Source: Verrucomicrobiota bacterium (GTDB lineage: Bacteria > Verrucomicrobiota > Verrucomicrobiia > Limisphaerales > AV2). From it: DNA of 17,480 nucleotides. Both the position numbers and the translations under genes were made by a program. Positions 7,185 through 13,981 of this stretch are shown here, in pieces. The first letter of the stretch is position 1. Every line of letters starts with the position of its first letter. The notes under the pieces are model-generated. The model was not told where the DNA came from, ran no database searches, and saw nothing but the letters and a program-made list of their open reading frames with translations. The stretch covers positions 1 through 17,480 of the forward strand of contig QHOP01000416.1 of NCBI GenBank assembly GCA_003219345.1. The letters run 5' to 3'.

Positions 7185-8255
7185 ATGGCGGAGAAGAAAT
7201 TCAAACCGGGCAAGACGCTACGGATCACGGCGGCCTTGATACTGTTGGGACTGATGGTTTACGGAACGATTCAGTTGAGCCGGCCACCTCCACCCGCGCC
7301 CCTGCCCAATCCCAATGGTTATGATGATTTCATCAAAGCAACCAAGTACATCGTTGGTGACCCTCTGAAAGTGAATACAGAGAAAACGGAGGAATTAGTC
7401 GCCTTTGTCGCCCAAAACCGCGAAGCCATCCGATTAACCCGGACAGGGTTGAGCCGTCGATGCTACGTCCCGAACGGATACTATGGGTCTCCTGCGGTTT
7501 TTTCACCCCAACGCCTTATGGATTTGAAACGCCTTTGCTGGGTCCTGGCAGCGGAGGGTAAGTTGGCGGAAATGGAAGCGCACATTGACGATGTTATCCA
7601 AACCTATCTGGAAACAATCCGGTATGGGGAAGAAATTGGCCGTGGTGGCCTGATGATCGACAAGCTCGTCGGGGTGGCTTGCGAACATGTTGGTATCCTT
7701 GCTTTACATCGGAACCTTTCCCGGCTCAGCCTGTCGCAATGCCGGGAAATCATTCATGCTCTCGAGGAGATTGATCAGCGCCGTGAACCGATTGAAACAG
7801 TCTGGCCGCGCGAGGCAGCTTTTGAGAGAGCGATGATCACAAACTGGAAGGAGCGCCTTTCCCTTTGGAAAGCAAAACTGACCGGCTTTTTCGGTGAGAA
7901 TCGAACAAAAAAACAACGCCTTCTTTTCACCCGCCATCTGAAAGCCTATGAGGCGAAAACCCGGCTGTTGTTTACGGAGGCAGCCGTTCGCTCTTACCAT
8001 TTGGAAAACGCGACGCTACCAAAGGACCTGGGTGAATTAGTCCCGCAATATTTAAAAGCGCTTCCACAAGACCCTTTCTTCACCAAAGGCATGATTTATC
8101 GGGTTCGATCGGAGGGCTTCCTGCTTTACAGCGTCGGGCCAGATGGGGTCGATGACGATGGGAAACCGCTCAAGGAGTCGATAGGAAGTGACATTCCTAC
8201 GGGCGATCTTTTTATCGATTCGCCAAGTTTCATCACCTTCGGTTCATTTCTGTAA
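7185..8255 (+). CDS. Membrane-anchored protein of unknown function
   Basis: 356 residues. A short basic N-terminus is followed by one transmembrane segment (about 12-29, LRITAALILLGLMVYG), then a proline-rich linker PPPPAPLPNPNGYDD. The bulk is predicted helical (many Leu/Glu/Arg/Lys repeats, e.g. ECREII-like helices) and extracytoplasmic. The C-terminus FLLYSVGPDGVDDDGKP resembles the tail motif of pseudopilin-like or lipoprotein-type proteins from this bacterial group, but no enzymatic motif is visible. The gene looks more AT-rich than its neighbours by eye. The start ATG follows no clear Shine-Dalgarno. It is followed 55 nt later by the cupin gene on the same strand; a functional link is only positional. 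Confidence 0.8.
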   Translation: MAEKKFKPGKTLRITAALILLGLMVYGTIQLSRPPPPAPLPNPNGYDDFIKATKYIVGDPLKVNTEKTEELVAFVAQNREAIRLTRTGLSRRCYVPNGYYGSPAVFSPQRLMDLKRLCWVLAAEGKLAEMEAHIDDVIQTYLETIRYGEEIGRGGLMIDKLVGVACEHVGILALHRNLSRLSLSQCREIIHALEEIDQRREPIETVWPREAAFERAMITNWKERLSLWKAKLTGFFGENRTKKQRLLFTRHLKAYEAKTRLLFTEAAVRSYHLENATLPKDLGELVPQYLKALPQDPFFTKGMIYRVRSEGFLLYSVGPDGVDDDGKPLKESIGSDIPTGDLFIDSPSFITFGSFL

Positions 8256-8310
8256 CTCGCAGTGAAAAATGACCAATCTGATTTTTGTGTCGCAATCAAA
8301 GTAAATCATT

Positions 8311-8652
8311 ATGCCCAACTACCAAATTGCCCAGCTCGATGAAATCCCGCCCACGAAGTGTCCTTGCGGTTTCGCGCGCCGCGCGTTTGCGGATTCGAAA
8401 GAAACCGTCGCGAGCGTTCATGTCGTGGACATTCAGCAGGACGCCCAAGCGCATTATCACAAAAAAATGACCGAGATTTACCTCGTGCTCGAAGGCGAAG
8501 GGCAGATGGAACTGGACGGCAAACTGTTTCCGGTCAAACCGATGACAGCGATTTACATCAAACCCGGCTGCCGGCACCGCGCCATCGGCAAACTGAAAAT
8601 CATCAACATCCCCGTGCCTGCGTTCGATACCGAAGACGAATGGTTCGATTAG
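8311..8652 (+). CDS. Small single-domain cupin protein
   Basis: 113 residues, the size of a single conserved beta barrel. Cupin motif 1 is H48-Y-H50-KKMT-E55-IYLVLEGEG and motif 2 is IKPG-C-RH89-RAIG, so all four usual metal ligands (two His, Glu, His) are present. The fold binds a divalent metal and may act as a dioxygenase, isomerase or sugar-binding protein; nothing here chooses among these. An N-terminal CPCGF pair of cysteines (17 and 19) is unusual for the fold and might bind metal or be structural. No signal peptide, so cytoplasmic. Repeats begin about 60 nt after the stop. Confidence 0.9.
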   Translation: MPNYQIAQLDEIPPTKCPCGFARRAFADSKETVASVHVVDIQQDAQAHYHKKMTEIYLVLEGEGQMELDGKLFPVKPMTAIYIKPGCRHRAIGKLKIINIPVPAFDTEDEWFD

Positions 8653-8711
8653 TCTTCCGCGTGCGTGGAGGGAACTCCCCGAAAAACTTCACGCATTGAA
8701 CCCTTGAACCC

Positions 8712-8784
8712 GTAGCAGCCGACGTGAGGAGGCTCCAACTTCCTTCAGCCGAAATGGAATGAGCCTCCTCACGTCGGCTGCTAC
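8712..8784. repeat. Long perfect inverted repeat (24-bp arms)
   Basis: 8712-8735 (starts GTAGCAGCCGACGTGAGG) is exactly complementary to 8761-8784 with a 25-nt spacer. This is far longer than a normal terminator stem and has no T-tract. It sits 60 nt downstream of the cupin gene in a convergent gap. Confidence 0.9.
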
Positions 8785-8801
8785 TACGAGGTTCACGGTG
8801 T

Positions 8802-8936
8802 GGGAACACCTCCAAAAAGTGGACGTGAGTTGGGGCCATGAACCCACCCCCAACCCCTCCGGAGGAGGGGAGTCAATGTCGGGCACGCTTGCCGAGTTCT
8901 CCTCCTGGGAGGGGTCAGGGGTGGGTCGGTTCATGG
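8802..8936. repeat. Dispersed element bounded by CCATGAACC/GGTTCATGG, copy A
   Basis: The head 8802-8844 matches 13380-13422 with 8 differences in 43 positions (shared ACACCTCCAAAA, GGACGTGA and GCCATGAACC). The core 8836-8936 is bounded by a perfect 9-bp inverted repeat, CCATGAACC (8836-8844) and GGTTCATGG (8928-8936). The arms continue inwards imperfectly as C-rich and G-rich strands. An internal hairpin CCCCTCC/GGAGGGG lies at 8854-8870 with loop GGA. Confidence 0.8.
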
Positions 8937-8986
8937 AAAGCCTTCTTTTGGTCTGTACGGCGTGGGCCGGCCCTGTCGCATAGACC

Positions 8987-9030
8987 ATTAATCCCGGAAT
9001 CACTCCGGAGCACACGATTCAGGGATTAAT
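8987..9030 (-). terminator. Stem-loop across the stop codon of the Ig-like gene
   Basis: ATTAATCCC (8987-8995) pairs with GGGATTAAT (9022-9030). After one mismatch, GAATC (8997-9001) pairs with GATTC (9016-9020), leaving a 14-nt loop containing CTCCGGAG. The gene's TGA (9019-9021) lies in the stem. There is no T-tract after it, so a role in 3'-end formation or mRNA stability is possible but not shown. Confidence 0.4.
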
Positions 9031-10530
9031 CAGCCGGTAAAATTTGGCCGGCACGGACGCGTTCTCCGTCGCCTGGTTATTCGCCGAGGGAACATCGGCC
9101 CAGGTGGTGGTCGAAAGATTTGTGTTGGATTGTAGCCGGTAGCCAGTCACTTGTGCAGGCCAGGAAACTGTCAGCACGTTCCCGCTCAGTTGAATCGCCA
9201 GCGTCGGCCCGCCGGGCGCACCGACCTGAACCAGCCGGAAGAACATGGTGTCCGACGTAATTTGCAGCGTGACATTGGTGAGGTTCACCGTATTGGTGAG
9301 CACGTCTGTCCAGCTTGACGAAGAAAGGTTCGTCTTCATTTGCAACTGGTAGCCGGTCGCCGTCCAGGAAATCCCGAGTGTGTTCCCCGTGCGCACAATC
9401 GTCAACGTGGGACCGCCGCCGGTTACGGCCGTGACCGTGACATTCACCGGGTTGGACGTGCTCGTTCCGCCGCGATCATCCGTTGCTTGCGCTGTCAGCG
9501 AATACCTTCCCGCAGCAACGTTGGTCCAGGTGAGACTGGCAGGACTGTTCGTGGACGTGCCCAAATGGTTGGTGCCGGCAAAAAAATCCACCCGCGCAAC
9601 CGACCCATCGCTGTCCGTGGCCATGGCCTGGATCGTAATGTTGGCCGGCTCAGTGAAGGTCGCGCCGTTCGTGGGGCTGGTGATATCGATCGAAGGCAGG
9701 ACATTGGGCGCGGCGCCCACTTCACCCGAGGCGATGAGATTGTCGAGATACCCAATAATGTCTCCGGCTTCAAAGAACGAAAACCAAACTGCGAGATAAC
9801 CGAGCCGATGAACAGTCGGCGCTGGTCGCGGAAGATCGGTCAACAGTTCAATTGTCGGTCCGACCTGAATGGGAGCGCCGACGGCATTGGTCTGGAAAAC
9901 CTTGGCCGTGACGTGAGCAGTGGCGTTGGACAGCGCTGCCAAGTCCGCCGCCGTCGGCGCGGAAAAGTCCAATCGGAAAGTTGCGAAGTTGGTCGTGGCA
10001 TAATTCGGGTCGGCCGCTGACTCCGCCGCGCCAGATAGCTCTGCGGCCGTTCCGTTCGTGTCGAACAAATGACCGAAACTGTCGTTGTCATTCGGGTTGC
10101 CCGCGGAAAAATCAATCACGGAAACGCGGAACGTGACCAAGGTTGAAGGATCGTTCGGGATGACCTGAAGGGCAATCCCGTTACTGGAAGTCAGACTCAG
10201 CCAGCCCATCACGCCGCCACGGCGCTTGGGGCTTGCATCGGCAGGCTGAAAATCCGCGGAAACAGTATAAACACCACCGGTTGGCACAACATCACGCGCA
10301 TACCAAACCGTGTGCAAAGCGAAATCACTTTGAACCGGTGACTGGGCAGCGACCAAAAAGCCATTTGTATCCACGTTCAGGTTGTCCGCCGCTTCACCTG
10401 TGCCATTGATGTTCGAGAGCTGAATCAGATTGTTGGTACTGGTGCCGTCATTCACGCTCGCCGCCACTGAGGGCAAAGCCGAACAAAACACAAACCCGAA
10501 CAACAAGGTGAGCCCTGAAACTGAATTCAT
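9019..10530 (-). CDS. Secreted protein with bacterial Ig-like domain and two C-terminal beta modules
   Basis: 503 residues. The signal peptide (about 1-24, LLFGFVFCSALPSVAA) is followed by a Ser/Thr/Asn-rich beta domain to about residue 270, possibly lectin/LamG-like, with no catalytic motif. Residues of about 285-375 (SIDITSPTNGATFTEPANI ... AGRYSLTAQATDDRGG) form a bacterial Ig-like domain. Two tandem modules follow: GPTLTIVRTGNTLGISW..GYQLQMKTNLSSSSW and GPTLAIQLSGNVLTVSW..GYRLQSNTNLSTTTW. They end in FFRLVQ and KFYRLINP. Such W-x-GYxLQ-xTNL-W modules commonly terminate secreted proteins of Verrucomicrobia, in my recollection. Cell-surface or extracellular carbohydrate binding is a guess. 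A low-stability gap of about 200 nt separates it from the upstream isomerase gene. Confidence 0.85.
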   Translation of the reverse strand: MNSVSGLTLLFGFVFCSALPSVAASVNDGTSTNNLIQLSNINGTGEAADNLNVDTNGFLVAAQSPVQSDFALHTVWYARDVVPTGGVYTVSADFQPADASPKRRGGVMGWLSLTSSNGIALQVIPNDPSTLVTFRVSVIDFSAGNPNDNDSFGHLFDTNGTAAELSGAAESAADPNYATTNFATFRLDFSAPTAADLAALSNATAHVTAKVFQTNAVGAPIQVGPTIELLTDLPRPAPTVHRLGYLAVWFSFFEAGDIIGYLDNLIASGEVGAAPNVLPSIDITSPTNGATFTEPANITIQAMATDSDGSVARVDFFAGTNHLGTSTNSPASLTWTNVAAGRYSLTAQATDDRGGTSTSNPVNVTVTAVTGGGPTLTIVRTGNTLGISWTATGYQLQMKTNLSSSSWTDVLTNTVNLTNVTLQITSDTMFFRLVQVGAPGGPTLAIQLSGNVLTVSWPAQVTGYRLQSNTNLSTTTWADVPSANNQATENASVPAKFYRLINP

Positions 10531-10672
10531 TGGATGACAGATTCTGCTTCTTTTGGCGCCGGATGAGATTTCATTCCTTCGCGTTCAATCCATGGACGCA
10601 CGAAGCTATTGGCGCGGCGGTTCAACGTCAAGTTTTCTGTCGCGCGGCGGTGTCCTGACTTGGATTTGGTGG

Positions 10673-10694
10673 GTGCGCCGCTGCCGCGGCGCAC
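10673..10694. repeat. GC-rich perfect hairpin between genes
   Basis: GTGCGCCGC (10673-10681) pairs with GCGGCGCAC (10686-10694) around a TGCC loop. It stands in the ~200-nt gap 10531-10734, which shows no gene. It lies 41 nt beyond the stop of the isomerase gene. No T-tract follows, so it is more likely a dispersed palindrome than a terminator. It resembles, loosely, the 9-bp hairpin at 13317-13337. Confidence 0.65.
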
Positions 10695-10734
10695 AGTGGC
10701 GCAGCAGCACCGCCGCATGTCTCGGGCTGGACGC

Positions 10735-11925
10735 TCACTCCCGACAAAAGCGCTCAAAGGCGCCGCCGAGAAGATCCTTCACATCGCGCTCGACCTCCGC
10801 GGTCGTCGGTTCCCAGCCCGCGCGCGACAGGTTGCCGTATTTGTCCGTCAGCGCAGTTGAAATGACCTCCCGGAAGTGGGTCCACTTGTAAACGAGCTGG
10901 TCCAACACGCGGGCGTCGGAGTGCTGGAGCGTGACGCTCAATCCGAGCAACTCCAAACGCATACGCGTCATCTCCTCGCACAGTTCGTGCTGGTTCTCCC
11001 GCGACAGCACTGTGGCGAGGAATTTGTTCTCCTGGAAGCCGGCGCACAGATTTTGCAGGGCCTGCAGGTCGCTGCGGCCGACGCCGTCGCCGGCCAGCCG
11101 GAGCTGCGGATTAACGGCGCGTTTCACTCCGAGCATCAGCGCCAACGGCAGGCCAAACTCGCGGCAGTGCGGCAACACGGCCTTCTCCACCAATTGCGCG
11201 CAATTGTTCTGTTCCGGAAATTTAAAGTCCGGCGGCAGCGAAACCATCAAATATTTCGCGCCGATGCGTTTCGACCAGTCCGCCAGAAAACGGCGCACTT
11301 CGCCGACGACCGGATCGGACAACCCCGCGCCGACGTTGTATCCCCATTGCGCCAGGCGCGGCGCAGCGCCCGGCCAATCCAGCAACAACGGGTCAATGCG
11401 CAAGGCGCCCACAAAGTGTTCGTCGCGTCGGAACCCTTTCTGCCACAGGGGCCGCTCCACGTCGTCGAACGGCGAGTTGGTCATGCAAATTTTGGCCACC
11501 CCCGCCAGTTCCAGGCAGCGCGTGACGTGCTTTTCCAGATTCTGTTTGGCGAACCAGCGGCGCAAGGCGGCCAGGTCGCGTTTCTTCACATCCAATCCGA
11601 GCAGATTCAGCGTCGTCAAGACCCCGCGGCACGATTCTGAAATCGGCGAGTGCCGGAGGAACAATGCGTTCCAAATCAAATCCGCCTGCTGCGTTTTGGA
11701 AAGCGACCAGAATTTCTCGAACGGGATGTCAAAGTATCGGAACGCCTCGGCCACCAGATAATGATAAGTCAGGAGGTCGTCGATCCCCCAAAGCAGCAGG
11801 TCCCGGAACGCAGGATCGTAGAGGTGCGTGTGGATGTCGAAGACCGGAGTTGTCGCGACAATTTTTTCGACGCGCTTTGCGAGCGCGGCGCGCCGGCGGA
11901 CTGAGGCAGTGGCTGTCGTTGCCAT
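10735..11925 (-). CDS. Glucuronate isomerase-like amidohydrolase-fold protein
   Basis: 396 residues from the ATG at 11925. The open frame extends upstream to 12072, but that part is basic, low-complexity and would overlap the TPR gene, so the ATG is preferred. VFDIHTHLYDP near residue 33 carries the metal-binding HxH of the amidohydrolase fold. LLLWGIDDLLTYHYLVAEAFRY is the uronate-isomerase family pattern (WGxDxLLxYHYL). Conserved-looking stretches continue to YGNLSRAGW. Classical UxaC is about 470 aa, so this is a short variant. If active, it would interconvert hexuronates such as glucuronate and fructuronate in the cytoplasm. No other uronate genes are nearby, so a different substrate cannot be excluded. 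It starts 46 nt after the TPR gene and is probably co-transcribed. Confidence 0.8.
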   Translation of the reverse strand: MATTATASVRRRAALAKRVEKIVATTPVFDIHTHLYDPAFRDLLLWGIDDLLTYHYLVAEAFRYFDIPFEKFWSLSKTQQADLIWNALFLRHSPISESCRGVLTTLNLLGLDVKKRDLAALRRWFAKQNLEKHVTRCLELAGVAKICMTNSPFDDVERPLWQKGFRRDEHFVGALRIDPLLLDWPGAAPRLAQWGYNVGAGLSDPVVGEVRRFLADWSKRIGAKYLMVSLPPDFKFPEQNNCAQLVEKAVLPHCREFGLPLALMLGVKRAVNPQLRLAGDGVGRSDLQALQNLCAGFQENKFLATVLSRENQHELCEEMTRMRLELLGLSVTLQHSDARVLDQLVYKWTHFREVISTALTDKYGNLSRAGWEPTTAEVERDVKDLLGGAFERFCRE

Positions 11926-11971
11926 AAAACAATTGCGACGGCATGAAGATTTTCCGCTTACAGTGAATCGG

Positions 11972-12772
11972 TCAACCGATTTTACGCGCCAGCGCTTTCG
12001 CCCGCCGCACCCAGACGCGTTCCCGTTTGCGTTGAAACGCCGGCGCGTGCGCGTCATCGGCCACAACTTCATTCAATTCGGATTTGGCCAGTCGCGGCTC
12101 CTGTTTCTGCAGATAGAGCTCGGCCAGTTGAACCCGCGCACGCGCGTAGGAATGGTCTTCCAGCACCTTTTTCCAGGTCGCAATTGCCGCCTCCGTTTCG
12201 CCCAAAGCGGCTTGCGTTTCCGCCAAAGCCATCAGCGAATGCCCGTAATCGTGCTTCGGGTTCTCGGCGCACACTTTCTCCAGCAGCGGACGCGCTTCCG
12301 CCAGTTTCTTTTTCCGGAGCAGGCACTGGCCAAGGTGCGAACGCGTGTCGATGTCCTCGTGGTCCCGCTCCAGGGCGGCCCGATAACACCCCTCCGCCGG
12401 GTCCAGTTTGCCGCGTTGAAAATAAATGTCCCCGAGCTGCGAATGATGATGCGCCTTGTCCAGGTGATGGATCTGCGCCTGCAGTTCTTTGATGCGCCGG
12501 CGATCGTACGCGCCCGGCAACTCGAACCCGCGCGTGGCCGACGGCGCCGCGCGGTACACCAGAAAGAAATAAAGCAGCGCGCTCAGACCGAAACCGATGA
12601 AGATAAACACAGCCCAAATCCATTCCTCCCGTCGCACAGCGTCAATGAACATCCAGAGTTGAAAAGCCGTCATCAGCAAAAAGACCGGGTTGGTAAGCAC
12701 GAACTGCCAGTTGGCCAAATCGGAAATCAGCGAGGCAAAAAGAATGGCATTTGAGTCTACCGCCGCCAGCAT
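11972..12772 (-). CDS. Membrane-anchored TPR-repeat protein
   Basis: 266 residues. Two N-terminal transmembrane segments (about 23-43 and 51-73, with W-rich ends, FIDAVRREEWIWAVFIF) look like the short two-helix membrane domain seen at the start of phospholipase D-type and other proteins. From about 105 to 250 there are tetratricopeptide repeats: SQLGDIYFQRGKLDPAEGCYRAALER, SHLGQCLLRKKKLAEARPLLEKV, ALAETQAALGETEAAIATWKKVL and RVQLAELYLQKQEPRLAKSELNEV. These are protein-protein interaction modules, so it probably scaffolds an unidentified complex at the inner membrane. The ATG is at 12772, and the divergent glycosylase start is about 130 nt away. The uronate isomerase-like gene follows directly. 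Confidence 0.88.
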   Translation of the reverse strand: MLAAVDSNAILFASLISDLANWQFVLTNPVFLLMTAFQLWMFIDAVRREEWIWAVFIFIGFGLSALLYFFLVYRAAPSATRGFELPGAYDRRRIKELQAQIHHLDKAHHHSQLGDIYFQRGKLDPAEGCYRAALERDHEDIDTRSHLGQCLLRKKKLAEARPLLEKVCAENPKHDYGHSLMALAETQAALGETEAAIATWKKVLEDHSYARARVQLAELYLQKQEPRLAKSELNEVVADDAHAPAFQRKRERVWVRRAKALARKIG

Positions 12773-12824
12773 GTGTCAAGGCTAAGCAGCCTGTCCCCGG
12801 TTGCCAACAAACTTTTTGCGCGTC

Positions 12825-12847
12825 GCCGCCGAGGTCACGAGGCGGAC
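12825..12847. repeat. CCGCC/GGCGG hairpin repeat, copy 3 with both arms changed
   Basis: GCCGCCGAGGTCACGAGGCG.. matches the 5406 and 5647 copies except for the loop and a G/C swap in each arm that keeps pairing (CCACC-GGTGG becomes CCGCC-GGCGG). It lies in the gap between the divergent TPR and DNA glycosylase genes. Confidence 0.65.
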
Positions 12848-12901
12848 GGCGAAGTCACCCGGAGTGTGGCGCATTCCACGAGTCTGTGCTATCAACGGCG
12901 C

Positions 12902-13876
12902 GTGAAGCAATTCTGCGCGTCGAACATTGACCAAAATTCCGCCAGGCCTCCGGCGCTACGGCGAGCCTACGCGCTGATGCGTGAACGTTTCGGCCACCAG
13001 CACTGGTGGCCGGGTGAAACGCCGTTTGAGGTCTGCGTCGGCGCCATCCTCACCCAAAACACCAATTGGACCAATGTCGAGCGCGCCATCGCCCGTCTCA
13101 AAGCCGCGGGCGTGCTGGAACCGCGAAAACTCTTCGCCCTGCCCGAACGGAAACTCGCGCGGCTGATTCGACCGGCCGGTTATTTCAATGTGAAGGCCCG
13201 CCGACTCCGCTCTTCTCTCCGCCTTTTGGTCGAAGAGTTCGACGGCGATTTGAAGGGCTTGTTCGCAGCGCGACGAGGTCGCAACCTGAAGGTGGCGTCG
13301 CCGCGCCGCGCCGACCGGACGCCGCAGCGCGGCGTCCCTGGCAGAGAAATTGAGCAAGCCACGAGAACTTTCATGGATAGGGGACACCTCCAAAATCCGG
13401 ACGTGAATCGAAGCCATGAACCGGTCGGAACCCCCTCAACCGCCCTCCGGGCACCTTCTCCCCGGCTGGGCGAGAAGGACGGGATGAGGGGTATACGGTT
13501 CACGGATAGCGGTACAGGCGCCACGCTGACGGTGCGCCAACGTCTGCTGGCCATCAACGGCATCGGGCCGGAGACCGCCGACAGCATGCTGCTTTACGCC
13601 GGCGGACATCACAGCTTCGTGATCGACGCTTACACCAGGCGCATTTTTCACCGCCACAACTGGTGCGACACTGACGCGAGCTACGACGAGTTGAAGGCGC
13701 TTTGTGAGACGGCGCTGGACGGAAAACCGCCCGCTCAACAACTGGTCTATTGGCAGGACTACCACGCGCAACTCGTGATGGTGGGAAAACATTTCTGTCG
13801 CACGCGCAATCCGCTCTGCGACCAGTGTCCGCTCAAGCCGCTGTTGCCGCGGAAAGGGAACGAGGCGCTGGCGTGA
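12902..13876 (+). CDS. Endonuclease III-like (HhH-GPD) DNA glycosylase with in-frame repeat insertion
   Basis: 324 codons from GTG at 12902. The frame opens as GTG at 12773, but that region contains the CCGCC repeat and no family sequence, so I take the later start. The N-terminal half (WWPGETPFEVCVGAILTQNTNW, LRRLIRPAGYF-like) and the HhH motif LLAINGIGPETADSMLLYAGG, followed by VIDAYTRRIF, place it in the endonuclease III superfamily. The catalytic lysine of bifunctional EndoIII (GVGRKTA) is replaced by Glu (GIGPETA), while the Asp is kept (VIDAYT), so it should be monofunctional. The iron-sulfur loop is C-RTRNPL-C-DQ-C, lacking the fourth Cys. A ~255-nt insert (13268-13522) made of palindromic repeats interrupts the family sequence between GLFA and LTVRQRLL without breaking the frame. 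It probably excises damaged bases; whether the insert is tolerated is unknown. Confidence 0.82.
   Translation: MKQFCASNIDQNSARPPALRRAYALMRERFGHQHWWPGETPFEVCVGAILTQNTNWTNVERAIARLKAAGVLEPRKLFALPERKLARLIRPAGYFNVKARRLRSSLRLLVEEFDGDLKGLFAARRGRNLKVASPRRADRTPQRGVPGREIEQATRTFMDRGHLQNPDVNRSHEPVGTPSTALRAPSPRLGEKDGMRGIRFTDSGTGATLTVRQRLLAINGIGPETADSMLLYAGGHHSFVIDAYTRRIFHRHNWCDTDASYDELKALCETALDGKPPAQQLVYWQDYHAQLVMVGKHFCRTRNPLCDQCPLKPLLPRKGNEALA
13268..13337. repeat. Palindromic sequence inside the glycosylase gene, 5' part
   Basis: GCGAC-GAG-GTCGC (13268-13280) is a perfect small hairpin, and GGACGCCGC (13317-13325) pairs with GCGGCGTCC (13329-13337) around AGC. Both lie inside the coding frame in the stretch that has no counterpart in the family. 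The CGCCGCGCCGCGCC run between them is low-complexity. It may be a separate palindrome next to the 13380-13505 element. Confidence 0.6.
13380..13505. repeat. Dispersed element copy B with three-way-junction core, inside the glycosylase gene
   Basis: The head 13380-13422 matches 8802-8844. CCATGAACC (13414-13422) faces GGTTCACGG (13497-13505), one mismatch from complementary. The core 13432-13491 has the outer stem CCCCTCA (13432-13438) with TGAGGGG (13485-13491), extended after one mismatch by two more pairs. Inside are the hairpins GCCC-TCC-GGGC (13442-13452) and CCTTCTC with GAGAAGG (13454-13460, 13472-13478). It aligns with the reverse complement of 5533-5595. Near-direct repeats TTCATGGATAG (13370-13380) and TTCACGGATAG (13499-13509) flank it and might be a relic of insertion. 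Confidence 0.8.
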
Positions 13877-13934
13877 TGCCCGGTTGATGGGTTGCCACGC
13901 CCGACCAAACTGTGCCACTTCGCACGCTTCCTGC

Positions 13935-13963
13935 TTGTTTTAAGCCATCCGATTATTTATTAG
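13935..13963 (+). promoter_or_regulatory. Possible sigma-70-like promoter before the glycosyltransferase
   Basis: TTGTTT (13935-13940) and TATTAG (13958-13963) are 17 nt apart, within an AT-rich island (GATTATTTATTAG) in otherwise GC-rich DNA, 19 nt upstream of the ATG at 13982. Each box matches the consensus only partly. Confidence 0.3.
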
Positions 13964-13981
13964 TCTGAGAGTCCTGGCGCC

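Larger units (their letters stand above)
8653..8986. other. Intergenic region made largely of palindromic repeats
   Basis: It contains the 24-bp inverted repeat (8712-8784) and the CCATGAACC-bounded element (8802-8936). No protein-coding sequence is convincing; frames crossing it translate palindromes. The two flanking genes converge (cupin plus strand, Ig-like protein minus strand), so no promoter is expected. Confidence 0.6.

Noticed and set aside
11926..12072. N-terminal extension of the uronate isomerase-like gene
   Set aside because: The 49 extra codons overlap the TPR gene and read as basic low-complexity sequence before a good ATG at 11925.
9340..12754. Several long plus-strand frames (9340-10020, 10876-11640, 11828-12754)
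   Set aside because: All are antisense to the well-supported Ig-like, isomerase and TPR genes and show no domain.
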